Shown here: piece after piece, positions 33,411 to 43,594 of the stretch
How the letters are laid out: each line of letters begins with the position of its first letter
Position numbering within the stretch: the first letter of the stretch is position 1
Assembly: GCA_949317995.1 (NCBI GenBank)
Contig: OX439052.1
Coordinates: forward strand, 44,140,599-44,204,598
DNA length: 64,000 nt
Direction of reading: 5' to 3'
Origin: Acholoe squamosa
Taxonomy: Eukaryota; Annelida; Polychaeta; Phyllodocida; Polynoidae
Program-made: the position numbers and the translations under genes
The notes under the pieces: model-generated
The model's input: only the letters and a program-made list of their open reading frames with translations
What the model was told of the DNA's origin: nothing
Databases searched by the model: none

Positions 33411-33688
33411 AGGGCTGGTATTGCAGGAGTGCATCATGATGTCCTATTGCAGGATTGCATCATGCCTATTGGTCATCATGATGCACCAATGAAGTGATGG
33501 TGATACTGCTTAACAGTACTTCATTGGAGCATAATGCTAACCCTCTGGAAGTATAATGAATCAACCTAGAGTCTCGGCATGATGCTCCAATAAAGTGCCG
33601 GCGAGACTGCTCACCAGCACTTTATTGGTGCATCATGACGAACAATGGGCATAATGCATTAATGCATCAGCGGCCTTTAAAGGGTTAA
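33411..33688. mobile_element. Family A copy, beta-spacer-beta
   Basis: Two beta stem-loops (GATGGTGATACTGCTTAACAG; GCCGGCGAGACTGCTCACC) with GTCTCGGCATGATGC spacer and GGCCTTTAAAGGGTTAA end (first motif 21 bases; core TGGTGATACTGCT). Confidence 0.8.
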
Positions 33689-33924
33689 TCACTTCCTGTT
33701 TGTATCCAGTGAGACTGTATGAGCCTCCCTTTATCCAATTCGCTGTCCGATGAATTAATGATTATTTCCCTCCTGTTGCTTCAGGCAGAATATGGAAGTA
33801 TAGATGGAGATTAAGTAGAGGTGTATAGATAAATGTGTTTATGTCTATTGCATGGTGAATACACCTCGTATTGCACACACCTACAGTTTATAACAAAATT
33901 GACTGAGTATCATCTTAATATTGG

Positions 33925-34180
33925 CAAATTGAGATCACTCAATGGTAAAACATAGAGTGGGTGAGCTAACATACAAAATCACTGGAATCAAATCTGTGGC
34001 AGTGTACTCAGCTCTAATTTGGTGTGAGCCCCATTTGGCATACTTTGAACTATCAAATGCAGACAAAGGATTTGAAGAGACCCCTTTGCTTATATGTGAG
34101 CCACTATTTCACTCCATAAATTCCTATAGAGTGATCAGTGGCTGTCCTCAGACAGCCACTTACAGAGGTTATAACAACAA
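33925..34180 (+). repeat. Family P repeat
   Basis: AAATTGAGATCACTCAATGG, TTTGGTGTGAGCCCCATTTG, GAGTGATCAGTGGCTGTCCT; homologous to 11187-11605. Confidence 0.75.
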
Positions 34181-34529
34181 AAGTGCCCTGTGTTTCACCA
34201 TGGTATTGCACAGTATTGGCTGTAGTGTGGGGCAGTAAGGTTTGAGATGAAAAATCATATAATTGATATTAGATTGGAATCTCTGTTCTTGTGTTGGGGA
34301 GAACAGGCCTTCGTGCCTTGCCCTACCAACTGATATTTGATTTGAAATTTCTCACAGAGAACCAGACAAGAAGCAAATAAAGTTAATAACCTTTATTGTG
34401 TGACATTTAGTACAGGACTTAGTGAGTATGGTTCATAATTGATGGGGAAATGTTACCATAATGATCCGTTTAAGTGCCAGGGTCTTAACTACCAGCAATG
34501 GTGGCCACGAATAGGGCTCAGGCAACTGC

Positions 34530-34750
34530 GGAATATACAGCTAACCTGGATGTAGGCTATGTAGGGGCTTACTAAGTGGACATGACGCTGGAGATTGACC
34601 GTAGTGAGTTAAGTAGGCTGACGGCTAGGTCACAAGGTCCTCACTAGGGGGCCCTAATGGCTCTCCATGGTGCTGTGGTCATTCAGGGGAGCCCATTTTC
34701 CATCTACTACCCATTAATCCTATTTGTACCGATAATTTCATCCCACAGTT
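34530..34750 (+). repeat. Family Q inverted pair, left member
   Basis: AGTGGACATGACGCTGGAGA, ACCGTAGTGAGTTAAGTAGG, GGGGGCCCTAATGGCTCTCC; the reverse complement is at 38235-38460. Weakly peptide-like similarity (VDMTL..DRS) between the copies suggests an old coding repeat, unproven. Confidence 0.75.
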
Positions 34751-35395
34751 TACACTATACCAGACTTTTATAGGCTCCTTAGCTGCTAAAGTGTTTTCTA
34801 AATATAGGCTACTAAATCCATGTATCAGGGGTTATGACATTGAAAATTTCCTTTCAAAAGTAGAGAATATCTGCCAGTTGCTCATGACTGTATTATCATC
34901 AAATTGAAACATTTTAATATCAGCTATGCCAAGTTATGTCTCTTGCTCATTCTAAGTTTGAAACCCTCTGATTCGATGTGTTTTATGCTTTATGACCTGT
35001 GTCATATTCGCTTATCTAGAAAAAGCGCCATGCACTGTAACAGTAACAGTATACACAATTTTTGTGACACCCATGAAAATAAACCCAATGCATTGGCATG
35101 AAATAGAAAGATGAGATTAACTAGAGTCAACTTTTCATCGCCACCCACTTCTCCTCTAACACTACTCTCTTGAATTGAATTGGAAAATTATCAGTGCAGA
35201 TTCCCAGGTTTGAATATTGCAGGGATCTCTTGCGCCATGTGATTGGCAGTCGGCAGTACAAGAGGCTGATAGGCTATAAGTGATCCTGTCTAGTATCAGT
35301 ACTTACTGTACCCTGCCTCAAGGCAGATCCATTTATGTCTAAACATATAGATTAATGTAAGCAGTGATCGACATAGTATCACTCGATATGGGTAT
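34751..35395. other. No clear feature
   Basis: Nothing supportable seen. Confidence 0.4.
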
Positions 35396-35600
35396 ACAAG
35401 GCCTACAGTAATTGCCTGTTTAAGCGAACATGTGCTTACAGATATCAAGCACCTGTGAGCGTCTGTGCTTATACAGGACCTTCACTCATTTGAGATCATT
35501 TAAAGAGACATTTTGGAGCTCAGAGGGGTGCTAACCCTGCACTCAAGTGAGACCTGCACTTATTTAAGACCCCTGCACTTAAACAAGCAATTATAATATA
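35396..35600. repeat. Family S degenerate stretch
   Basis: Repeated GTGCTTA / GCACTTATTTAAGA / TCAAGTGAGACCTGCACTT words. Confidence 0.4.
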
Positions 35601-35647
35601 TATTATATAGTCTTTAAGGTAAGTCTGATAACCTTAAAATTAATTGG

Positions 35648-36074
35648 GCCTTGTTTACACTAGGGCTGATTACCTTACATTAGACCATGTTCACACTAGG
35701 TCTGATTATCTTATAACAAGCCCTGTTTACACTAGGCCTGATTACATTAGGCCTTGTTTGCGCTAGCTCTGATAACCTTACATTAAGCCTTGTTTACACT
35801 AGGTCTGATTACCTTACATTAGGCCTTGTTTACACTAGGCCTGATTACCTGACATTAAGCCTTGTTTACACTAGGTCTGATTACCTTACATTAGGCCTTG
35901 TTTACACTAAGCCTGATTACCTTATAGTAGGCCTTGTTTACAATAGGTCTGATTACTTTACATTAAGCCTTGTTTACACTAGGTCTGATTACCTTACATT
36001 AAGCCTTGTTTACACTATGCCCGATTACCTTACATTAAGCCTTGTTTACACTATGCCTGATTACCTTACATTAA
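35648..36074. repeat. 36 bp satellite, left block (~12 copies)
   Basis: Unit GCCTTGTTTACACTAGGTCT followed by GATTACCTTACATTAR. Continues at 36781 after an insertion. Confidence 0.95.
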
Positions 36075-36776
36075 CCCTTAGGTGCCCAAGCGCGCATTTA
36101 AGCACGGTTTTGTGCTTAAATGCATGTATATTGAAAGAAATTTTCATCCAGTCACTTCTACTGGTCCAATCTGCAAAGTTAGACCCTCTATGGAATGCTT
36201 ATGACCTCCTGATTATGATACAAGTATTCATTTGGCTGTATCTGCTTTATATCAGGCACAGTGTGTCAAATCCTGAAAATGAGTTGTCATTTTATGTGAT
36301 TCATTAACAGGAAACCCTCCAGCTAAAATCTAATATGGTAACAAAATGAGGATGAATCATACACACATAGGTTCCAATATTCCAATTATATTTTACAACA
36401 ACCTAAAGATAAGCCATGCATAGTTTATAGTACAACATATCATGTTTCCTGTGTGCCAGTACATGTAGATGCATGCAGGCAAATCAGCTTTGAAAGGTCT
36501 CAGGATTAGAGGAATTATGGATATATACAGACCAAATACCATTAAATGACAACAAATGGAATGTTTTGGTAACTATGGTTACTAGACCTGACCAGTAGTA
36601 TCACATCCTTAACTAAAAGTCTTCACTGAGTTATGAGAATTAAGAAAATGTAATATGCCAAGCCCTTATCAAGGAAGAAGATTGAAATTACACATGGTCT
36701 TATAAAACAAAAAATGAAATCGTGAAATAATGTAAAATAATGTAAAATCTTCAAAATAATTCTGGGCACAAAAAGG
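36075..36776. mobile_element. 702 bp TTAA-flanked element inserted in the satellite (piggyBac-like)
   Basis: Left flank TTAA 36071-36074, right flank TTAA 36777-36780; removing the element plus one TTAA restores a satellite unit (ACATTAAGCC). Ends CCCTTAGGTGCCCA and TGGGCACAAAAAGG form imperfect inverted repeats. A subterminal hairpin GCATTTAAGCAC / GTGCTTAAATGC lies at about 36094-36124. No transposase frame. It contains the X-box-like GTAACTATGGTTAC (36569-36582). Confidence 0.85.
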
Positions 36777-36780
36777 TTAA

Positions 36781-37100
36781 GCCTTGTTTACACTAGGTCT
36801 GATTACCTTACATTAGGCCTTGTTTACAATAGGTCTGATTACCTTACATTAGGCCTTGTTTACACTAGGCCTGATTACCTCATATTAGGCCTTGTTTACA
36901 ATAGGTCTGATTACCTTACATTAGGCCTTGTTTACACTAGGTCTGATTACCTTACATTAAGCCTTGTTTACACTAGGTCTGATTACCTTACATTAAGCCT
37001 TGTTTACACTAGGCCTGATTACCTGACATTAAGTCTTGTTTACACTAGGTCTGATTACCTTACATTAGGCCTTGTTTGCACTAGGTCTGATTACCTTACA
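36781..37100. repeat. 36 bp satellite, right block (~9 copies)
   Basis: Same unit as 35648-36074. Confidence 0.95.
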
Positions 37101-38234
37101 ATAGGCTCATTTACACGGGACCGAGACCTGACTACCAAAAGCGTTTTTATATCAGCACTGAGTATGCTACATCATACTCTGGCTGAGCACAACCCTTAAG
37201 TTCTCAATCTACTGCTGTCCCCAAGGACAGCTTTCTGTGAGAAAACTGGTTCAGGTTGCCTCCTAGAAGCAAATGTCATCTTATTCTATTCCTCTCACTC
37301 ACCCAGCTGAGCCCTTGTCAGACTCTTACCCACTCCATAAGACCCAACATCTGCTTGGGGCATGTGGCTGACCTAATGAGGCTAGGTTGTCGTACAGAAT
37401 CATTTCCGGTGTTGATGGTGTCTGAGATGGCGTCCTTCTGGGATTGTATCAGTCCAGGACTACATTCTGTGTATTACTCCACAGCCACCAAGCCTACCAG
37501 GACCAATTACCGCTAACATCTCCTCCCCAGGAAGTAGTCCCAGGCCTAGTGCCCGAGTTGTGTCGTTCGAGTCGGGTCGGCCATCTTGAATTCACATTTA
37601 GGCATCCCAAGAGTGTTCTAGAGCAGAACCCAGTCCTGTATTAGCCCACCTGCTGCTATCAGCCAATCACGGACGCTGTTATATTAGCCAATAGTGAAAG
37701 CGGATATGTCCCTTACCAGTGCTGTTTGGGTGCATACAGTGGATCCTTTTGTTTTCTGCTCTGTTACAAGTTGGCAAGAGGGTTGTTATTCTCTCTCAAA
37801 AGCTTTTCTTTCCTCCCTGAAACATAATTTACTTAAACCTGGGTTAGAAATTTAAATTGGGAATGACATAATTTAGCCTCAGCAATGATCTCATAGCTTT
37901 ATTAATGATTTATGCAAATATCACCCAAATGATGCGTTCCCATTTACTCATTTGCATCAAATGTTGCTTTCAGTGCAGCTTATCAAGTATTCGTTAGGCA
38001 AATGAATGGATGGAGCTTACAGAATCAGAAAATTCTGCGGACTATTAACAACAATATGGTAATATCACCAAATCCATTTTCTAATGCTGCATAGGCGGTC
38101 TACCCTAATTGAACTTTGATATTAAAATGGAGGAAAGACAATACGATCATTTGTGATTATCAATTATTACCTAGAATGTAATTTTACACGACCATTACAA
38201 ATAACACACCTAGCAGCCTAGGACCTTTATAGAG
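37101..38234. other. No clear feature
   Basis: Open frames of 66-86 codons without recognised domains. GTCGGCCATCTTGAATTC (near 37577) is YY1-like. Confidence 0.35.
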
Positions 38235-38460
38235 GTCTAACATATAGATTGTGGGATGGAATTTTCAGCATAAATACGATTAGTGGGTAGTAGATGGAAA
38301 ATGGGCTCTCCTTGCCTGGCTGTGGCACCATGGAGGGCCATTAGGGCCCCCTTGTGGGGACCTTGTGAACTAGCTGTCAGCCTACTTACCTCACTACGGT
38401 CAATCCCCAGCGTCATGTCCACTTAGTGAGCCCCTATATTGCCTACCTCCAGGTCTATTC
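38235..38460 (-). repeat. Family Q inverted pair, right member
   Basis: Reverse complement of 34530-34750 (GTAGTAGATGGAAAATGGGC, GGAGGGCCATTAGGGCCCCC, GTCATGTCCACTTAGTGAGC). Confidence 0.75.
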
Positions 38461-38484
38461 CTCATTTGCAGGAGTCCTATTGGT

Positions 38485-38630
38485 TGCCCCCATTGCTTAA
38501 TCTGGTACCTGGTAAGATAAGTACTAATAACAGCGGGTACCAGGTGGTACCAGGTGGAACCTAAGAATCTGCAGTGAATGGAGGGAATTATTTTGTTGGT
38601 TGATAATTGATCCTGGTTTGCTACATTTAG
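38485..38630 (+). repeat. Family O repeat
   Basis: CCATTGCTTAATCTGGTACC, AATAACAGCGGGTACCAGG, CTGCAGTGAATG. Confidence 0.65.
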
Positions 38631-38875
38631 CAGTGTAAAGGGTAAAACCCTAGTGGTTCCGGTACGTGATGCAGCGAAGCCGTAGTATACCGCATGCCGG
38701 GCACATCAGGGCTTCCCTATTTCCGTAATACTCTGCATATGAGGTAAGGCTTATAATCAAGGATAGACTTTTAGCTCCCCAGTGGTGGCAGAGCTGTAGG
38801 GGGATGTGAGGGATATTCCACTGAAGTTGTGGGTTTTGCTACATAGGCAAATAAATATTTTACTATATAACATTA

Positions 38876-39025
38876 CCACTGGCGGATTCATATTACAAAA
38901 AGGTGGGGGGGGCACGGTCCTCGCTTAATCCCTATTTAAGGCTATATTGAGGCAAACAAATCTTATGTAGAGGGAAAACATGTGGTGCTCGCTCCTGCAC
39001 CCCCTGTCTAAATCCACTACTTACC
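38876..39025. mobile_element. Family K element
   Basis: CCACTGGCGGATTCATATTA left, GTCTAAATCCACTACTTACC right. Confidence 0.6.
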
Positions 39026-39197
39026 ACTAAACTGCTCAGAATAAAGCCCCGGCTGTGCCTTTTCCTACAAATCAGAGTGTACCTTATATGTGAGGCATTA
39101 CAGTATTGCTGTACATCTGAAAGTCCTCTACTGTTCTTTCAGCATCATATTAAAGACTGAGACTAGATCTACATGCAGTCAATTTCCACTTTCCTCA

Positions 39198-39477
39198 CAC
39201 TGAAAACATGGAAGATCCGAAACTAGTCAGCGGTGACAACTTCAGGTCCTCAAGTTGACGATACCTAAAACTACAACTTTAGGTAGTCAAAATGACCTGA
39301 GTCGTCAATATGACGACTCTGTACTGTAAGTATTCTCATCCTGACGACTCAGGTCATCAGGATGATGACCTAAAGTCATCCTTTTGACTACCTAAAAGTT
39401 GTAGTTTTAGGTATCATCAACTTGAGGACCTAAAGTGGTCACCGCTGACTAGTTTCGGATCTTCCATGTTTTCCGTG
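39198..39477. mobile_element. Family D palindromic element
   Basis: 280 bp. CACTGAAAACATGGAAGATC / GATCTTCCATGTTTTCCGTG ends, then TCCTCAAGTTGACGATACC / GGTATCATCAACTTGAGGA, then repeated GACGACTCAGGTC-type small palindromes inside. Second copy 47441-47737. Confidence 0.9.
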
Positions 39478-39824
39478 CACTACATTGTACTGATAACCAT
39501 TTTACACTTTGTTTTGTCATATTGCCCAATTTCAATCCCTGTTCTCTCTCTTTTATGGTCTGTTTATAAACATATCTATCTGAGGTATCATGTGAAAGTG
39601 ATATTGCAATTCATATTTGTACCTTTTGTATTTTAGGAGTGAGTATTGCCTTCTGGAATACTGCAGCTGTCAGAATTAATGTGTACAACTTTAACCTGAG
39701 ATGGACAGACAAAAAGTGAACGTACACACAGTATTAAAACTAGCCTTTGTATCAGGTTTAAACTGACTTGACATTTTACAGAAATTTTATTGAAATTGGC
39801 TAAACCACTACAGCTTCACTCTTA
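39478..39824. other. No clear feature
   Basis: Nothing supportable seen. Confidence 0.4.
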
Positions 39825-39839
39825 AAGGGCCTATAGTAT

Positions 39840-40140
39840 ATACATTGAAATAGCTTCCCCATTGGCCTTCATGATGTATGAATGCTGCCCTGGTATGTCA
39901 CTCACCAAGACTTCATTTGTGTATCAGAAATGCCACTCACTGGCCGACAAAATCCAGGAAAGCTGGACTTAGGACATATTTTCCCAGGAATGTAACATAA
40001 TTTGATACAACACCTTGGAATCAAAACCAGGAATTCCTGGTAAGCCAGGACAAGTGGCATCTCTGATGTATCATGATGACCAATGACTTACATGACTTCA
40101 TGCACTAAAGCATTAGTGGTCCTTATATGGTCAAAGGGTA
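39840..40140. mobile_element. Family A copy interrupted by element W
   Basis: CATTGGCCTTCATGATGTATG head and alpha loop TATGTCACTCACCAAGAC, then W, then TATCATGATGACCAATGAC tail (first motif 21 bases; core GGCCTTCATGATG). Confidence 0.65.
39926..40064. mobile_element. Element W, 139 bp with short inverted ends
   Basis: AGAAATGCCACT left and AGTGGCATCTCT right, flanked by TGTATC on both sides (6 bp exact, 8 bp with mismatches). Internal perfect palindrome CCAGGAATTCCTGG. An 8 bp duplication would suggest hAT (tentative). Confidence 0.7.
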
Positions 40141-40278
40141 GAGACATACTGAACTCATTAAGACCATAAGCAGGGGGTAAAATTTGCTCCTGCTCTAGTA
40201 CATGTACCTCTATATATGTACTGCATCTCAATTTCTTATTCCAACACTATTGAAGGTGGGGGGGGGGATGAGTAGTGT

Positions 40279-40489
40279 ACCAATGCATTTTATCTCAAGT
40301 TGAATACGAGGGCCCCATAGGTTTAACCAAGAACCTCTGTATCACACCCCACAGTGTGATAACCCTCCCCCGTATCACACTGCCAGGTAAAACATCTAAA
40401 ATGGCCAAATAACTGATGATAAAATAATTTCGCTGAGTGTGATAACCCTCAGTGCTGACTAAGTCGCGTGCACCTTTGTCTCTATAATG
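40279..40489 (-). mobile_element. Family E element, deleted copy
   Basis: Reverse-oriented: TATCTCAAGTTGAATACGAG, CACCCCACAGTGTGATAACC hairpin, then GTGTGATAACCCTCAGTGCTG joined directly; the GCGAAGCC centre is lost (last motif 21 bases; core TGATAACCCTCAGTGCTG). Confidence 0.75.
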
Positions 40490-40632
40490 ACCCAGGGTTG
40501 ATGCACTCCAAGAGAGTTAGCATGATGCAGCAATGAAGTGCTGGCGAGCAGACTTGCCAGCACTTCATTGGTGCATCATGCCCACCTATGAGCAGCCTGT
40601 TTTATAGCATTAGTGTTCCTTAAAGGACCAAA
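40490..40632. mobile_element. Family A copy flanking the E insertion
   Basis: GGGTTGATGCACTCCAAGAG spacer, beta GTGCTGGCGAGCAGACTTGC, tail. Confidence 0.7.
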
Positions 40633-40849
40633 AACATGTCCTATCATCCACTAGTCCTATTGCTTTGCTATCGTTGAATTACCGTTCCCAGCAAAATATT
40701 GCATCCATATAAATGGCTTCAGCTCCCCTTACCCTGTCCTCTATATGTATCGAATATGTATGTTTTACATTGGAGAGTCTGATAGCTAGGGCCCTTCTCC
40801 CCTTAGTCCTTTTACCCTTTAAGGGCCGATGATGTAAGAGTGCTCTCAC

Positions 40850-41051
40850 CAGACAGCCCCAATGTAAGCCTTTAATGCTTTAAGGGCCGTTGGTACATTG
40901 ATGCATCATGCCCATTGGTCGTCATGATGCACCAATGAAGTACTGGCGGGACTGCTTGCTCATCATGCTGGCATCATGACGACCAATGGGCATGATGCAT
41001 CAATGTACCAACGGCCCTTAAAGCATTAAAGGCTTACATTGGGGCTGTCTG
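40850..41051. repeat. Perfect 81 bp-arm palindrome including a family A end and its flank
   Basis: Arms 40850-40930 and 40971-41051 are exact reverse complements by eye (81/81), loop 40931-40970. Each arm is CAGACAGCCCCAATGTAAGC (outside the element) plus the A terminus AGGGCCGTTGGTACATTGAT and onward. Confidence 0.95.
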
Positions 41052-41084
41052 ATACCTAGGTTCCTTCTCCCCCAAAGGCTGATA

Positions 41085-41285
41085 GTTTTTTTAATGCATT
41101 CATGTATCATGCCAAGCCTACCGGTTTGATACACTCTCAGAGGATTTGCATCATGACCAGTTGATGCACTGGTTAGTCAGCTCCTCCTTGGTGCATCATG
41201 AATCAGTGACTCCGCAGCACTGCATTGGTGCATCATGACGATAAGGGAACTTGAACCTGGAGGCATCATACAGTGCATAAAGTAT
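41085..41285. mobile_element. Family A degenerate copy
   Basis: GCATTCATGTATCATGCC, TTGATACACTCTCAGAGG, CATTGGTGCATCATGACG. Confidence 0.6.
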
Positions 41286-41288
41286 GTC

Positions 41289-41720
41289 TAAACCCTTTTA
41301 ATGGCCACTGATGCATTAGTGCATCATGCTCATTGGCAGTCATGATGCACTAATTGAAGCGCTGACAAATCTGCTTACCAGCAATTCATTAGTACATCAT
41401 GCCAGCCCTACACGGGTGGGAAAAACTGATAACCCCCCTAGGGGCCATCCCCAAATGACGTCACGCTGGAGGGGGAGGGGGGGTCAGGCTCAGCATGACA
41501 GACTTAATTTTCCATATGTACCTTCAGCATTGCAAATTTGGCAAGAAACGTGACGAGGGGGTTCAAAAATGGTCAAATTTTGTGTGACGTCATTTATGGA
41601 TGGCCCCCTATAGGCTCAGCAGGATACAAGTATAAATGCAGCCCTGGTGAGTTACATACCAGTGTTGCATTCACGCATCATGACTAGGCATGATGCATTA
41701 AAGCACAATGGCCCTTCAAA
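41289..41720. mobile_element. Family A copy interrupted by family H
   Basis: CCCTTTTAATGGCCACTGATG left; H at 41441; then TATAGGCTCAGCAGGATACA and alpha arms; right GGCCCTTCAAAG (first motif 21 bases; core TTTTAATGGCCACTG). Confidence 0.7.
41441..41608. mobile_element. Family H MITE with CRE-containing ends
   Basis: GGGGCCATCCCCAAATGACG (then TCACGC) and TGTGTGACGTCATTTATGGA (then TGGCCCC). Both ends carry TGACGTCA. Flanks CTA/CTA suggest a 2-3 bp TA-containing duplication. Confidence 0.8.
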
Positions 41721-42373
41721 GCTCTTACTGAAGAAGACTACAGTGAGCATGAGTACTTACATGAGTGTCAGACACTCAAGGGACTGAGATCAGAGGATCC
41801 AATGTACTTTTACCACATGAATAGGCCGAATTGAATTTCAGCCACATGAAAGCTAAAGTTTATTTCTGCAAATAACTTTCAGAAACTTTAATCACGTTTA
41901 AGATTAAAGCTGCTTATAAATTCATCTAAGGCCAATGAGACGAGGCTTAAGTTAAGTGTATTAGTTCTCCTTTCTGTGTAAGCTTGGGAAACAATTTTCT
42001 AAGCATTATTTGAATTTACTAATTAAAATAGCTTACAATTGTTCAAAGGTAATATGAGTTTGGGCCGACACCTATATAGCCAATTTATTCCATGTGTTTT
42101 CAACTATGTGAATGGTGATTCATAAAAAAAAGGTCTCCCATAATCTAAGTGTAAGAACACTTTGAGACTTAAACCTTTATGTAAAGACTTTAAAGGTCTA
42201 GTGGGCGTGGCTGAGTGACATGATTGGCAGCTCCTCCAATGATGTAGTGAGGGGGCAGTAGGAAGTCCATTAATGGTGGATGAAATCAAAGACCCACAAA
42301 ATCCCCAGGACCAGAAGGATTGAGCTTTATGATCTAACATCAACCTGGGGCCCAGAGCCCTTCACAAGCTCAC
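41721..42373. other. No clear feature
   Basis: Unique-looking. Confidence 0.4.
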
Positions 42374-42418
42374 AGGTCATGGTAAGGTCACTAGGTCAAG
42401 GTCACCAGGTCAAGGTGA
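42374..42418 (+). promoter_or_regulatory. Six AGGTCA-type half sites in 45 bp
   Basis: AGGTCA at 42374, 42385, 42393, 42399 and 42407 plus AGGTGA at 42413. TCAAGGTCA at 42396-42404 is an NR5A/ERR-type extended half site. Candidate nuclear-receptor element. Confidence 0.45.
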
Positions 42419-42533
42419 TTGGTAGAAGTACTGTACTAAAGTTAAAAAGGAATATCTATATGTTTTGTACTATGATCAATATCTGGGAGATTTTCACGAG
42501 ATTTGATCCAAATTCAGGATTTCATATTTTCCA

Positions 42534-43284
42534 TTTACCCTTTAAGTGCTGCTAATGGATCAATGCATCATAGCCATTGGTCATCATGATGCATGGATGA
42601 ATGCAGGCATGGTGAATAATTCGCCAGGACTGCATTCATGTATCATGCTGAACCTACGGGGCAGATACACTCCCGGATGGTCTGCATGATGCTTCAATGA
42701 AGTGCATGCAAGCAGTCTCACCAGCTCTTCATTGGTGCATCACGACGAGCAATTGGCATGATGCACCAATGAAGTGCATGCAAGCAGTCTCACCAGCACT
42801 TCATTGGTATGATTGGCATGATGCACCAATGAAGTGCATGCAAGCAGTCTCACCAGCACTTCATTGGTGCATCATGACGAGCAATTAGCATGATGCACCA
42901 ATGAAGTGCATGCAAGCAGTCTCACCAGCGGTTCATTGGTGCATCACGACGAGCAATTAGCATGATGCACCAATGAAGTGCATGCAAGCAGTCTCACCAG
43001 CGGTTCATTGGTGCATCACGACGAGCAATTTGCATGATGCACCAATGAAGTGCATGCAAGCAGTCTCACCAGCACTTCATTGGTGCATCACGACGAGCAA
43101 TTGGCATGATGCACCAATGAAGTGCATGCAAGCAGTCTCACCAGCACTTCATTGGTGCATCACGACGAGCAATTGGCATGATGCACCAATGAAGTGCATG
43201 CAAGCAGTCTCACCAGCACTTCATTGGTGCATCATGACGAGCAATTGGCATGATGCACTCCTGAATCAGCAGCCCTTAAAGGTT
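42534..43284 (+). mobile_element. Family A copy with amplified beta module
   Basis: CCCTTTAAGTGCTGCTAATG head, alpha GGTGAATAATTCGCCAGG, spacer CACTCCCGGATGGTCTGC, then eight beta modules (see 42684-43258), tail GCAGCCCTTAAAGG. Confidence 0.9.
42684..43258 (+). repeat. 72 bp tandem array of a hairpin unit (8 copies)
   Basis: CATGCAAGCAGTCTCACCAG starts at 42705, 42777, 42837, 42909, 42981, 43053, 43125 and 43197: spacing 72 except one 60. Each unit is itself an inverted repeat GCACCAATGAAGTGC / AGCACTTCATTGGTGC. Confidence 0.95.
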
Positions 43285-43594
43285 TCGGTTGAATACAACA
43301 TACATGATTCCCCATAACCCTTCCCCAGTCTGAAAGCATAAATTTTCTCCTTTTTTTCTCTCTCTTTTCTTTTTCTTTTATTCAAATGTCTGTTCCTGAT
43401 GTAACACATCCCATCCATCTGACATTTCATTCTCTCACCAAAGTAGGCGAAGGTCCCATGACCCTCCCCTCCTCCTCCTCCTTCCTCTCAGAGAAAACAA
43501 CTCAAATTAATTTGTGAATTATTTTGAGTTACTTCAAGTCTTTTTCATCATCAAAGACAAATTGAGCTCCTTCAGATCTGGTCACTCTTGTAAT

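Noticed and set aside
38237..38422. 61-codon minus-strand frame as a gene
   Set aside because: It lies within inverted repeat family Q; the other copy has a stop, so it is a repeat, at best a decayed coding fragment.
42697..43317. Repetitive open frames with a 24-residue period
   Set aside because: The 72 bp unit is a multiple of three, so one stop-free frame stays open; it is amplified transposon hairpin sequence, not a gene.
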